Origin: Halicephalobus mephisto
Lineage: Eukaryota > Nematoda > Chromadorea > Rhabditida > Panagrolaimidae
Length of the DNA stretch: 64,000 bases
Direction of reading: 5' to 3'
NCBI GenBank assembly: GCA_009193035.1
Contig: SWDT01000026.1
Coordinates: 303,776-367,775, forward strand
In this document: positions 53,805 through 64,000 of the stretch, piece by piece
Position numbering within the stretch: position 1 is the first letter of the stretch
Layout: each line of letters begins with the position of its first letter
Notes under the pieces: generated by a model
Seen by the model: the letters and a program-made list of their open reading frames with translations, nothing else
Told to the model about the DNA's origin: nothing
Databases searched by the model: none
Made by a program: the position numbers and the translations under genes

Positions 53805-55815
53805 TTCTACTCGAGCAACTAAGAAAAACTAATTTTTTCGGTGGAGACACTACTCGACCAAGCAGGTGCCGAACATTCAGCTGTCCCGAACAGTGCAAGT
53901 AAGAAATCAATTTTATTCCGAGAATAATACAGACACAAATCTACCCAAATTCCGAAATTGGACTTTTATAATTAAAGATTATTGAATAATAAATTAGGGA
54001 AAATTAAGGTTTCGAAATAGTTATTTTATTTTTCGAAAAACAACGGTAGATGAGGTAAGCAGAAACTGAATCGTAACCTTCAATTGTCTCCTTGACGACT
54101 AGTCAAATTACTGAAAGATTTGTGATCAGTAAAGTCCTGCAACAAAGAATCAAAATACAACTTAAAAACCAAAGGTTTTAAAAAATTTGGTCTTGACATG
54201 AAAAGCGTTTAATTAATTTTCTGCAATTAAGTCAAATGTCATTCAAAAAAAAAAATTATTAGTCAACTTTAATCCAGCTGAATGATGTTTGATTTTTTTA
54301 TTCATTCCGAACTTGGTTGCTAGTTTTCTAAAATGATAAAATTTACTTTTTTTTCATAAATAATATTTTATTCATTTTTTAATTGTTGAATAATAATTTT
54401 TAAAAATAACAAATTTAATTTATTAACTTCATTATTGACACAAACAATGGCTAATGCATTCGTCAACTACAAATTTGGTTTTTTTAAAAAACACACTTAG
54501 GTTTTAAATTTTTCAATACAAATTATTTTTAATTTATTGATCCATAATTAATCTGATTCATACTTGTTTTTTAAAAATGTTTTCATTAAAATCTTTTAGT
54601 ACGAGTTGTATTTAGTATTTTTATGCAAAATAAACTTATTTATAGTTTTCTAAAACAAAAAACTTTGTTGTTAAATCTTTTAGTACGAGTTGTATTTATT
54701 ATTTTTATGCAAAATAAACTTATTTATAGTTTTCTAAAACGAAAAATTTTGTTGTTGAATCTTTTAGTATGAGTTGTATTTAGTATTTTTATACAAAACG
54801 AACTTTATTCATACTTGTTTTTACAAAGATTTCCTTATGTAATTCTTTTAGTACGAGTTGTATTCAACATGTTTATGTACAATAAAACTTATTTATAATC
54901 TTCTGAAATGAAAAATCTTGTTGTTGAATCTTTTGACGCTAATTAAGCTTAGTTTATTCTTCAACCAAAAATTTTGTCATTTTCTTTTTAAAACAACTTC
55001 TATGTTAATTTTAATTTTGAACAAACAATATTTGATTCATTTTTAAAGTACAACCTTAATTACTGCCTTTAAAATAACAAAGTTTGTTATATAATTTTCA
55101 TCCTGACACGACCAGTGGTTTTTATAGTTTCTGACGGTAATTATAGTAATTTCTTAGTGCTTTTTTAGATTCTTTCTATATTCATGAAATACAGTAAGAT
55201 GCAAATTTAATTACAAAAGCTGGTCGAAAAAAACTAATTTGACCGAATAAAGTAACTTTCGAAATATTAGTTTTCAAACAAGCTGTGTCCCGTTTTAAGT
55301 CTTCAGATACGCATTCTTAATTTCTTATTTAATTTTAAAACTTTTTTTTGAAAATGCAATTTAGAAAATCCATAAGTACAAGTTCCTATTTTCTTTATTA
55401 ATTCCTTTTTGTAAAAGAATTAGATATTTGGAATCAATGCAAAAATAAATTTAAGCGTGGAAAAATAAGAGAAATTAAAAATGTTGACGTAGATAAGAAG
55501 TGTGTTTAAAAATAAAAATACAGAAAGCAGCCGAAGAAATGTCTTCGTAATCCTTGCATTATGGTATTCAAAATTTTTTCACTATCCTCGTTTCAGCGGA
55601 CAATTCCATTGAATCTAACTGCACATTCCAAATCCCCATTTTAAAGTTTTTAGATGATATATTGTTTCGATATTTGAACATGAATGAATTTATTCATGAA
55701 TGGAGATACTGTAAAACAACAAACATGATAATTTGTTTATATGATCCGTTTAACTCAGTTTAATCAGCATGTGGTGAATTTCAATCAAATCAGTTAATTA
55801 ATTATTTGATGATAA
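53805..55815. other. Gene-free stretch between the array and the CUB-like genes
   Basis: No gene is supported. It contains an 84 bp tandem repeat at about 54590-54900, four copies with cttttagtacgagttgtatt and 'ttatttatagttttctaaaa', within plain AT-rich DNA. A 69-codon plus-strand frame near 55554 has no recognisable features. Confidence 0.5.
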
Positions 55816-58604
55816 TTACAAAAAGAAAAGCCCCAGTGAAAGCATTAGCAACAAACTCAACCCGAGAGTTGTACCAGTCGAACTGCTCTGTTTCGTAACG
55901 ATATAATCAAGTAGGAAGCCTCTTCTCCCTTTAGTGTAGGAGTAGTATGTGATATTTGGAGAAAAGCCCTGAAGTTTAACTTCCTGTCCCACAGATGTCA
56001 CTCTGCAAAAAGCCACTCATTAATGATCATAGGAAAGAAATACTTACGATGTGTTACCGACGTAGACTTTGTCGTTTACAGCTAGATCTAAGGATCTACA
56101 AGTAAAAACGAATTCTTCATCAGTCAATATGTTTAAATATGTCACTTTTCCATTCGGGTATGTTCGAGCATTGGGATCCGTGTAACTATCGGAGTAGACG
56201 ATCCCGTTTATGATGCTGGAATTATACCCGACGTAATTGTAGGCTGTAATCAGATATGTATTCAAGATCATAATAACATGACTTACATCGACTATCGACG
56301 AATTTAATTATGGCTCCATTGTCATCTGGAAGAACGAAGGAATTAAACGGGCCTTTCAACACTACGCCCACCCAATTCAACTGGTTGTTAGTATTGAAGG
56401 AAAAAAGTTCGTACTTAGGATCAATCTGTGCGAAGAACGTCACATTGGACGTAGAGACTGTGTGCAATTGTGTCAGAGTCACTTGTATTGGGGAAATAGT
56501 AGAATAAGCGAGAACAGTGAAAACACAGCCTCTAGAAGATCCCGTGATGTTCAGAGTTGTCTCTGGTTGAGCATAATTAGACTCCAGCTGGAAGACATTT
56601 GATCCATGGCAGTTCTTTGAATGAATTTCAACAATTCTGAAGAAGAATGTGCAGGCGTGGTGAATCTGAGAAGTAGTTCCGATTAACACGTTTCCTGTTT
56701 TGGATGTGTACTTCCAAGGAATATAACTGGACGTTTGCGTATTTGGTGTAAACGCGGTTAAACTGAAAACGTTACTAAATAATCTCAGACTACTGTAAAA
56801 ACTTCACTCTCCCACATATTGGTTTCCATCATAGAGTTGAAAGAGGTACTCCGAATTCAGATAAGTGGCGTTTTGTGCAGCCAAGAAAACTTCCAAAGTA
56901 TATCCTGGGGGAACGGTGACGTTCATGTATCCAGCATTTGATCTTGGATAATCAATGGCTTCAACAGGATTCTCCTCATCCAATTTGACTTTGAGAACAG
57001 TTGGTTGAGCCATAATGTTTGCAGCAAAGAATACCTTAGGCTCTGAGTAAACTTCAGTGAGTAAAGGTCCAGATATAAATTTCATGCTAACGTTGGCATT
57101 CGGAGGAAACATAAAGTTTGCTTCATTCGCCGTATATGCCGTTATATTCTTCCTTAATATTCCATTTTCATATACCGCTAAAAAATCAGAAGAGTGAAGT
57201 CTCAGATCGGTATAAATCGACATTTGTAAAAACAAATCAGAAGTTCCATTGATAATAATCTGAAAAAGAATTTTAACGACATTTAGTGGAAAGAACTAAC
57301 AATGTAACTACAGTTCATGTTACTGCAGTATGCAGTGTTCCCATTTTTAACAGGACCAGTCATGACTCCTATACCAGGAGAAACGATGATTTCAGAATTG
57401 CGACAAGAACAATCTGAAAAAATATTAATGCGAATATCTTAAATTACTCGAAACTACCTTTTTCAGTTTGCCGTATTGCAAATCCTGCTTGAACAACACT
57501 GTCATCAGGAGTGAAGTTGAGAGTATAAATTCCGTCTTGCTTTGGCTCAAATATAGAACGGCTTTCAAATGGATAACTGTTTCCTTGATGATCTACAATG
57601 GTGATTTTATCGGCATATTTCTCGTAATATCCTTTAATATGTACCATTGAATACACCTTTCCTTTTGTAACAGAAAGAGGAATAGTACAACCAACATCAT
57701 TCTGGTACCCGTTTTCTGCATCAAAGTTTGTGTAATACATGGCGTTTGCAGTAGCATTGGAGGACGATTGACAACGATTAGGTGCTTTTGTTGCATTCTG
57801 AACAATTGTTACATATCCTTGAAAACCATATGAATCATCTGGATGAGTCATTTTTCCGTAAATTATTTGAGTGTATGACCCCGGCATATAATATACTCCT
57901 TCTTGTGGGACCTTCATTTCGAAATTTTCACCTAAGATATCTATTTCCTCTTTAGAACCGTCAATTAATTTCATACTCTGGACGACAAACTTCAATGTAT
58001 AGCCGGCGGAAATGTTAAAGGTCCAGGAACAAGTCTCGGATTGCTGATTCGATATATTACCGTATGCGAAAAGCGGAATTATGACGTTTTTAGAGGTTTC
58101 TGATATGTGGAACATTTCGCCGTTCATCAGACAGTTGGAAGCAATGGTGTTCGAACTAGGAGCGTAGACAAAAGCTTGGAAAGCAGTCCAATCGAACATA
58201 TTGATATTTGTGGGGAAAGAAAATTGAACTTTCGGATTGTTCTCTCCATAATAAATATTTTGGTAATCAGTATTCGAATTATAAGTAGAAATGTCACTCT
58301 TATGATGCTGATCAATTTCCGTGGTTCCAGAAAAGTTGAAATACATGATATTCCCGTTAACGAGGTAGATCATCAAGTTCCCAACGGAGTCTTTTCTGGT
58401 GAAGACAGCAGAACAGTTGATCGAATTATTAATTCCTTCGGTACTCATCGACTTTGGGTAACTTGGAGACTGAAAAAGCATGATCTCTCCCGCAGCTAGG
58501 GAATATTCCGTGGTGGTTTGACTGCATTCAGCTGCTCCTGGAAGAATCGTAGCCCCCCTGGCTGTTGAAGAAAGGAAACTTAACAAAAGGTAAACGAAAA
58601 TCAT
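55816..58604 (-). CDS. CUB-like secreted, membrane-anchored protein
   Basis: Six exons, 57458..58604, 57301..57413, 56808..57259, 56287..56762, 56048..56243 and 55816..56002, give 856 residues. MIFVYLLLSFLSSTARG is a signal peptide. The N-terminal part has the nematode CUB-like (PF02408-type) pattern: LAAGEIMLFQSPSYPKSMS, INCSAVF, FQAFVYAPSSN and CSWTFNISAGYTLKFVV. A second CUB-like unit begins near CTIPLSV. Many N-x-S/T sites and paired cysteines fit an extracellular glycoprotein. The C-terminus ends in a Ser-rich spacer and a hydrophobic tail (GTTLGLSLLLMLSLGLFFL), suggesting GPI or transmembrane anchoring. Such genes are often intestinal and pathogen- or stress-responsive in C. elegans. 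The start is the ATG at 58604. Confidence 0.88.
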
Positions 58605-58667
58605 TTCCACAGAGCCGTAAAAGCGTAAGAAAAAAGAATGACTGATTTTTGAGAGATTGAGGCGGGG

Positions 58668-58691
58668 TATTTAAAGAGACCGAAATGATAA
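58668..58691 (-). promoter_or_regulatory. TATA-like box and GATA-type site of CUB-like gene
   Basis: On the minus strand TTTAAATA (58668-58675) lies 64 nt upstream of the ATG, followed upstream by a TTATCA site (58686-58691), the complement of TGATAA. TGATAA is the core bound by GATA factors that drive intestinal genes in nematodes. The same two sites are kept in the inverted pseudogene copy at 61597-61620. Confidence 0.5.
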
Positions 58692-59548
58692 TAGTCTGAA
58701 TGATATAAAGGTTAGTCTTTAAAAACAGCAAAATGCATAAATTGAAAAAAATAAGCATTACTGATAAAAAAACATAATCATTCTTGTTAGTCTATTTAGA
58801 CGTAATTGAATGCGAGTTGCTTATTTTTTATTGAATTCTCAAGTAATAACGAAATAACTGCAATTTTCATAAAATAAATTTTGTTTTCTGTATGAAAAAT
58901 ATAAAAGTGAAAACAAGGGAAGAATTTGTATATTGCTGAGGATAATTCTTAATTTTTTAAAGAATTGCTAACTACTCATTAATATACAATATCTAATATT
59001 ATAAGTGAAGAGCAATTGAAGTAATCCTTATTCTGAGACTGCTGATGAAAGTGTTTTCTGGAAAGATAATCATCAAACATGACGTTGAATATGAAGGATT
59101 GGTCTGTCTTTGAATATTTGACTCATTCTTCGATAACAACTTTGATTATTGATCATACAACGTTACATTTGGGCAATCCTAAATTATGATTTAACATCTT
59201 ACAATTGAATGATTGTATTACGTTTATGATCAGGACGACGATAACGTCACCGATTCAGAGAAACTACTAATAATTATAGGAAAAATAAGCCAATTGTATT
59301 GCGTTTGTATCTTGTAGCGCATTCATGATAATGGTTTTAGTACCAAAATTTGAGTTTGAGTTCGAAATAAATCGAAGACGAGAAATCTTTCCGAACAGTT
59401 TATGATGAATAATTCGTTTTAAATGATGTCAAGATGATTACGTATGGAGATAAAGCAGGAGTTCCAAATTCCACTGGGCTCTGATAGGAATAAAAGGCAA
59501 AAGAACTGCATTAGCAAGGAAAGGTTTGTTATCGAAAAGAACCAGAAA
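58692..59548. other. Gene-free stretch upstream of both CUB-like genes
   Basis: Divergent intergenic region between the CUB-like gene on the minus strand and its paralogue on the plus strand. No ORF or repeat is supported. Confidence 0.5.
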
Positions 59549-61419
59549 ATGATTTTCCTCTCTCTACTTTTTATATTTCCTCTTGCAAAGGCAGAATTCA
59601 ACGACTTCAAAGAATGTAATTCAGATAATTCAATTATTAATCTGAATTCAGGAGAGATGCTTTCTGTCCAGTCTCCGAGCTTCCCTAAATCTCTAATATT
59701 TAATCATTCAATTATCCAATGTGGATTCAGCTTCTCTAGAAACGATCAACAAAATACTGGAATCTTCTTCATTCTCACCAACGGGAATATATATTACAAC
59801 ATTATTAGTGGGACAAATTCTTCAAAGAACTTCATTCAATCTGCGACAATCAGCAAAGAGGAACTGAGCGCGGCTCGTATGCTACAGTGGGTCCATTTTT
59901 GATATCATTAAAATCACTAGCATAAAAATTGATATAAGAGTTGTTGTAAAGTCATCTTGATACGACTTTAAAACTATTTAACACTTTTGCTTTTTGATTC
60001 TAATTCCAAAAGTTTCCACGAAGCTTTGGAAGATTCTAGAAATCTTTCCTAAATTCTAGTACCAAAAATTTTCAGTTCTTACAACAGCTATGATGGGATA
60101 GGATTGTCAGGAAATAAGAATATTTCCACATTGAGCTTCCAGTCTGCAGTCAGAGGCAGGGAAGTTTATTGGTCTGCCTTCCAAGCCTTCGTCTACGCCC
60201 CCGGAACGGATGAACTCGATTCCAGCTGTCTCATGAAGGGTATGACTTTCAACTTGAAAGATAACACGGTGACTATCCCTATATTAAGTGTCCAGAGTAC
60301 TTCTAATCAAAAAGAAATCTGCACATGGAAGTTTACGGTACCTAAAAATATGATGTTGAAAGTTGTGGTCAGGAAACTCGATCTTCAAGCCACAGAATCT
60401 TTAACAATCAGTGATGGTTCGGGGGGTTCTCAGAATTTGGAAGAAATTGGTTCGAAGACGTATTCAGGACAGAACTTTACAATTATGTATTCCAAAGCCT
60501 CATTTTCTAACGACACAAATTACGGTATCGGTCTGTTTATCTCGGCTGTTGAACAGAAGTCGATTGTTGCTGATTCAAAATGCTCAATGAGTGTAAACAT
60601 CGCTTCCAGTGGAAATGCGGCTGTTATTTCGAATCTGGATATGATAAACGGATACAAACCTAATTCTGCTTGTTCTGCAAAGATTCCTGGAAAGAAGAAC
60701 TACATAATGGCGTTGATTGTCTATGATTATTTCTATGAACGTTACGGCGATAAGTTGACAGTTTCAGACTCTTCAAATCAGACTTACGAGATATTTCCAA
60801 GAACAGCCTTAAGGTATGAGAATGTGAATGATGTAATTTTTAATTTCAATTCTGATGGAAGTGTCGTTGGGGCCGGATTCACAGTTATCCAGGAATACGT
60901 CTGTGAGTTACTTCCAGTTGCTGTAGAAGTTGTAATTTTCGTTCTTTAATTTCAGCCTGTGTATGCAGTCCTTCGACAGTTGTGATTCCTTGTCGAGGTA
61001 CTGTAAAGCTGAGCGTAGCAGAACCAACTGATTCATTCACCTACTGTAGCAATATGAATTGTTCTTTTTCAATTATTCCGGAGAGTAATTGCAAGAACTT
61101 TCGGATGAATTTGGATGGAGTAGTCATTTTGAGAACGGTAGCCGAAGACAAACTGGTTATAAAAAGTGATGGGAAATTTATCAAATCCTTTAGCGAAGGA
61201 AATGATTCGAATAACACAATTAATTTCTTTTCCAGTAAAGAGATAGAAATTCAGTTTACTTCTGGAACAGCAAAATCAAAACTTTACCCTTCACCGTACG
61301 TTTGGTTCGAAATTTCTGCTGATTCAGAAACTACTAATCAAGGAAGTTCTAAAGTCCTTGTAGGATTTCCCTTGGCTTTCTTGTTCGTCTTTTTGTTCAT
61401 CACTATTAATGGAATGTGA
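59549..61419 (+). CDS. Shorter CUB-like secreted paralogue
   Basis: Three exons, 59549..59886, 60076..60902 and 60956..61419, give 542 residues. MIFLSLLFIFPLAKAEF is a signal peptide. The CUB-like pattern is shared with the large gene: LNSGEMLSVQSPSFPKSL, IQCGFSFSR, FQAFVYAPGTD and CTWKFTVPKNMMLKVVVRK. A second unit has SACSAKIPG and YDYFYERYGDKLTVSD (compare GYYEKYADKITIVD). The last exon has CVCSPSTVVIPC and YCSNMNCSFSI, then a Ser-rich spacer and the hydrophobic tail VLVGFPLAFLFVFLFITING, a likely GPI or membrane anchor. It lacks the C-terminal third of the large gene. The exon 1 donor (GTGGGT) was chosen for phase; a GTATGC site 11 nt earlier would lead to a stop. Confidence 0.84.
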
Positions 61420-61596
61420 AGATCATATGCTAATAAAATATTAAAATAATTGTTTAAAGATGATGACTAATGTTGGAAATTGAGTTTGTGATCAGAAATT
61501 GATAGAATGTATCAATACGGTGTTAAGAACAGGATTAAAATGATATTTCATCATTGATCACTTATAGGTTCTGTCTTTCATTTGACGTCCAGACTG

Positions 61597-61620
61597 TTAT
61601 CATTTCGGTCTCTTTAAATA
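61597..61620 (+). promoter_or_regulatory. Promoter copy upstream of the CUB-like pseudogene
   Basis: TTATCA (61597-61602) and TTTAAATA (61613-61620) repeat the promoter of the intact gene on the opposite strand. The intervening and following leader sequence is also nearly unchanged down to the ATG at 61684. Confidence 0.45.
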
Positions 61621-61683
61621 CCCCGCCTCAATCTCTCAAAAATCAGTCATTCTTTTTTCTTACGCTTTTACGGCTCTCTGGAA

Positions 61684-64000
61684 ATGATTTTTGTTTACCT
61701 TCTGTTAGGTTTCCTTTCTTCAACAGCCAGGGGGGCTACGATTCTTCCAGGAGCAGCTGAATGCAGCCAAACCACCACGGAGTATTCCCTAGCTGCGGGA
61801 GAGATCATGCTTTTCCAGTCTCCAAGTTACCCAAAGTCGATGAGTACTGGCAAAACTAATGATTCTATCAACTGTTCTGCTGTCTTCACAAGAAAAGACT
61901 CCGTTGGGAACTTGATGATCTACCTCGTTAACGGGAATATTATGTATTTCAACTTTGCTGGAACCACAGAAATTGATCAGCATCATAAGAGTAACATTTC
62001 TTATTATAATTCGAATACTGTTATCAAAATATTTATTATGGGGAAAACACCCGAAAGTTCAATTCTCTTTCACTAAACATAGCGATATGCTAGACTGGGC
62101 CGCTTTCCAAGCTTTTGTCTATGCTCCTAGTTCGAACACCATTGCTTCCAACTGTCTGATGAACGGCGAAATGTTCCACATATCAGAAACTTCTAAAAAC
62201 GTCATAATTCCGCTTTTCGCATACGGTAACATATCGAATCAGCAATCCGAGACTTGTTTCTGGACCTTTAACATTTCCGCGCGCTATACATTGAAGTTTG
62301 TCGTCCAGAGTATGAAATTAATTGATGGTTCTAAAGAGGAAATAGATATCTTAGGTGAAAATTTCGAAATGAAGGTCCCACAAAAAGGAGTATATTATAT
62401 CCGGGGTCATACACTCAAATAATTTACGGAAAAATGATTCATCCCGATGACTCATATGGTTTTCAAGGATATGTAACAATTGTTCAGAATACAACGAAAG
62501 CACCTAATCGTTGTCAATCTCCTCCAATGCTACTGCAAACGCATGTATTACAAAACTTTGATGCAGAAAACGGGTACCACAATGATGTTGGTTGTACTGT
62601 TCCTCTTTCTGTTACAAAAGGAAAGGTGTATTCGATGACATATACCAAAAGGTATTACGAGAAGTATGCCGATAAATCACCATCGAAGACCCTAAGAAAA
62701 GAGTTATCCATTCGAAGGTAGCTCTATATTTGAGCCGAAGCAAGATGGAAGTTATATCTCAACTTTCCTCCGATGACAGTTGTTCAAGCAGGATTTGAAA
62801 TACTCAAACTGAAAAAGGTAATCTACATAATTTTCGGACATTTTTACAAGCGAATTTTCAGATTGTTCCTGCAGTAACTCGCAAATTATCGTTCCTTGTT
62901 ATACGTATTTCTTTACTGGCCTCGTCGGAAAGGAAAACAGTTATGGATACTGCAGCAACATGAATTGTAGCTATAATGTAAGTCATTTGACTAAATTCAC
63001 TAAAATACTGATTCAGGTTATGTCAATGAAACTTGCTCCGATTCATCTTTAACAATGTCGATTTATACCGATCTGAGACTTAACTCTTCTGATTCTTTAG
63101 CGGTTATGAAAAGGAATATTAAGGAAGAATATAACGGCATAATCGGCGAATGAGCAAACTTCATATTTCCTCCGCATGCCAATATTAGCATCAAATTTAT
63201 ATCTGGACCTTTACTCACCGAATTTTATTCAGACCTCAGGTAACGCTTGTTGCAGCTACCATGACTTCACCAACTGTTCTCAAAATTGAATTGGATGAGA
63301 GAATCCTGTTGAAGCCGTTGATTATCCAAGATCAAATGCTGGATACATGAACGTCACTGTTCCCCCAGGATATACTTTGGAAGTTTTCTTAGCTGCACAA
63401 AACGCCACTTATCTGAATTCGATGTACCTCTTTCAACTCTATGATGGAAACCAATATGTTGGAAAGTGAAGTTTTTACAGTAGTCTGAGATCATTTAGTA
63501 ACGTTTTCAGTTTAACCGCGTTTACATCAAATACGCAAACGTCCAGTTATATTCCTTGGAAGTACACATCCAAAACAGGAAAGTGTTAATCGGAACTACT
63601 TCTCAGATCTACCACGCCTGCACATTCTTCTTCAGAATTGTTGAAATTCATTCAAAGAACTGCCATGGATCAATGTTTTCCAGCTGGAGTCTAATTATGC
63701 TCAACCAGAGACAACTCTGAACATCCGGGATCTTCTAGAGGCTGTGTTTTCACTGTTCTCGCTTATTCTGCTATTTCCCCATACAAGTGACTCTCACGCA
63801 ATTGCACACAGTTTCTACGTCCAATGTGACGTTCTTCGCACAGATTGATCCTAAGTACGAACTTTTTTCTTTCAACACTAACAACCAGTGAATTGGGTGG
63901 GCGTAGTGTTGAAAGGCCCGTTTAATTCCTTCTTCTTCCAGATGACAATGGAGCCATATTAAATTCGTCGGATCGATGTAAGTCATGTTATTATGATTTT
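61684..64000 (+). pseudogene. Frameshifted inverted copy of the 856-residue CUB-like gene
   Basis: The copy begins MIFVYLLLGFLSSTARGATI and follows the gene at 55816-58604 nearly base for base, in the opposite orientation. Single-base and short deletions break the frame near 62020, 62400, 62540 and 62690, and again near 63150 and beyond, so it yields only short ORFs. Splice sites and the 3' coding exons are recognisable up to the part matching 56262 of the intact gene, where the window ends. Identity appears around 90% by eye. It is still preceded by an intact promoter and could be transcribed. Confidence 0.85.

Noticed and set aside
1..64000. CRISPR arrays, tRNA and rRNA genes
   Set aside because: Tandem repeats here lack unique equal-length spacers, and no cloverleaf or rRNA core was recognised on either strand.

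Overview
The window reads as a chromosomal piece of a nematode genome. Genes are split by short introns (many 45-60 nt) with TTTCAG-type acceptors. Several start codons lie directly behind a TTTCAG acceptor, as in trans-spliced mRNAs. Two genes belong to the CUB-like secreted family that is expanded in nematodes. The DNA is strongly AT-rich and carries many minisatellites and small DNA transposons. The species cannot be named from the sequence. Exon borders were read by eye from GT/AG sites and reading-frame continuity.

Region 1 (1-16.4 kb) is a conserved housekeeping block: RRP36 (ribosome biogenesis, -), ATG9 (autophagy lipid scramblase, -), an OPA3-like mitochondrial protein (+), RPAC1 (shared subunit of RNA polymerases I and III, -), ALG5 (dolichyl-phosphate glucosyltransferase, -) and ICE2/NARG2 (little elongation complex, +). 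ALG5 and RPAC1 look like an operon. ALG5 and ICE2 diverge from an 82 bp promoter.

Region 2 (16.4-53.8 kb) is accessory DNA. A small secreted-protein gene is followed by an array of about 14 intact small genes and one clear pseudogene, all on the minus strand. Most encode a proline-rich N-terminal part with a PPxY motif (PPIY, PPVY, PPAY, PPNY, PPSY, PPPY, PPRY) and one hydrophobic segment near the C-terminus, with no signal peptide. Many share a two-exon layout in which one phase-1 intron separates the PPxY exon from the membrane exon. I recognise no known family in them. PPxY motifs classically bind WW domains, so the proteins may act as membrane adaptors for WW-domain partners such as Nedd4-type ubiquitin ligases. 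That is inference. Between the genes lie tandem repeats, a 125/250 bp higher-order satellite, three kinds of MITE-like element and possible LINE 3' fragments.

Region 3 (55.8-64.0 kb) holds CUB-like secreted genes: an intact 856-residue gene (-), an intact 542-residue paralogue (+), and a frameshifted copy of the first gene (+) that runs off the window end. The first and third form a large inverted duplication around the second, and their core promoters are still nearly identical.
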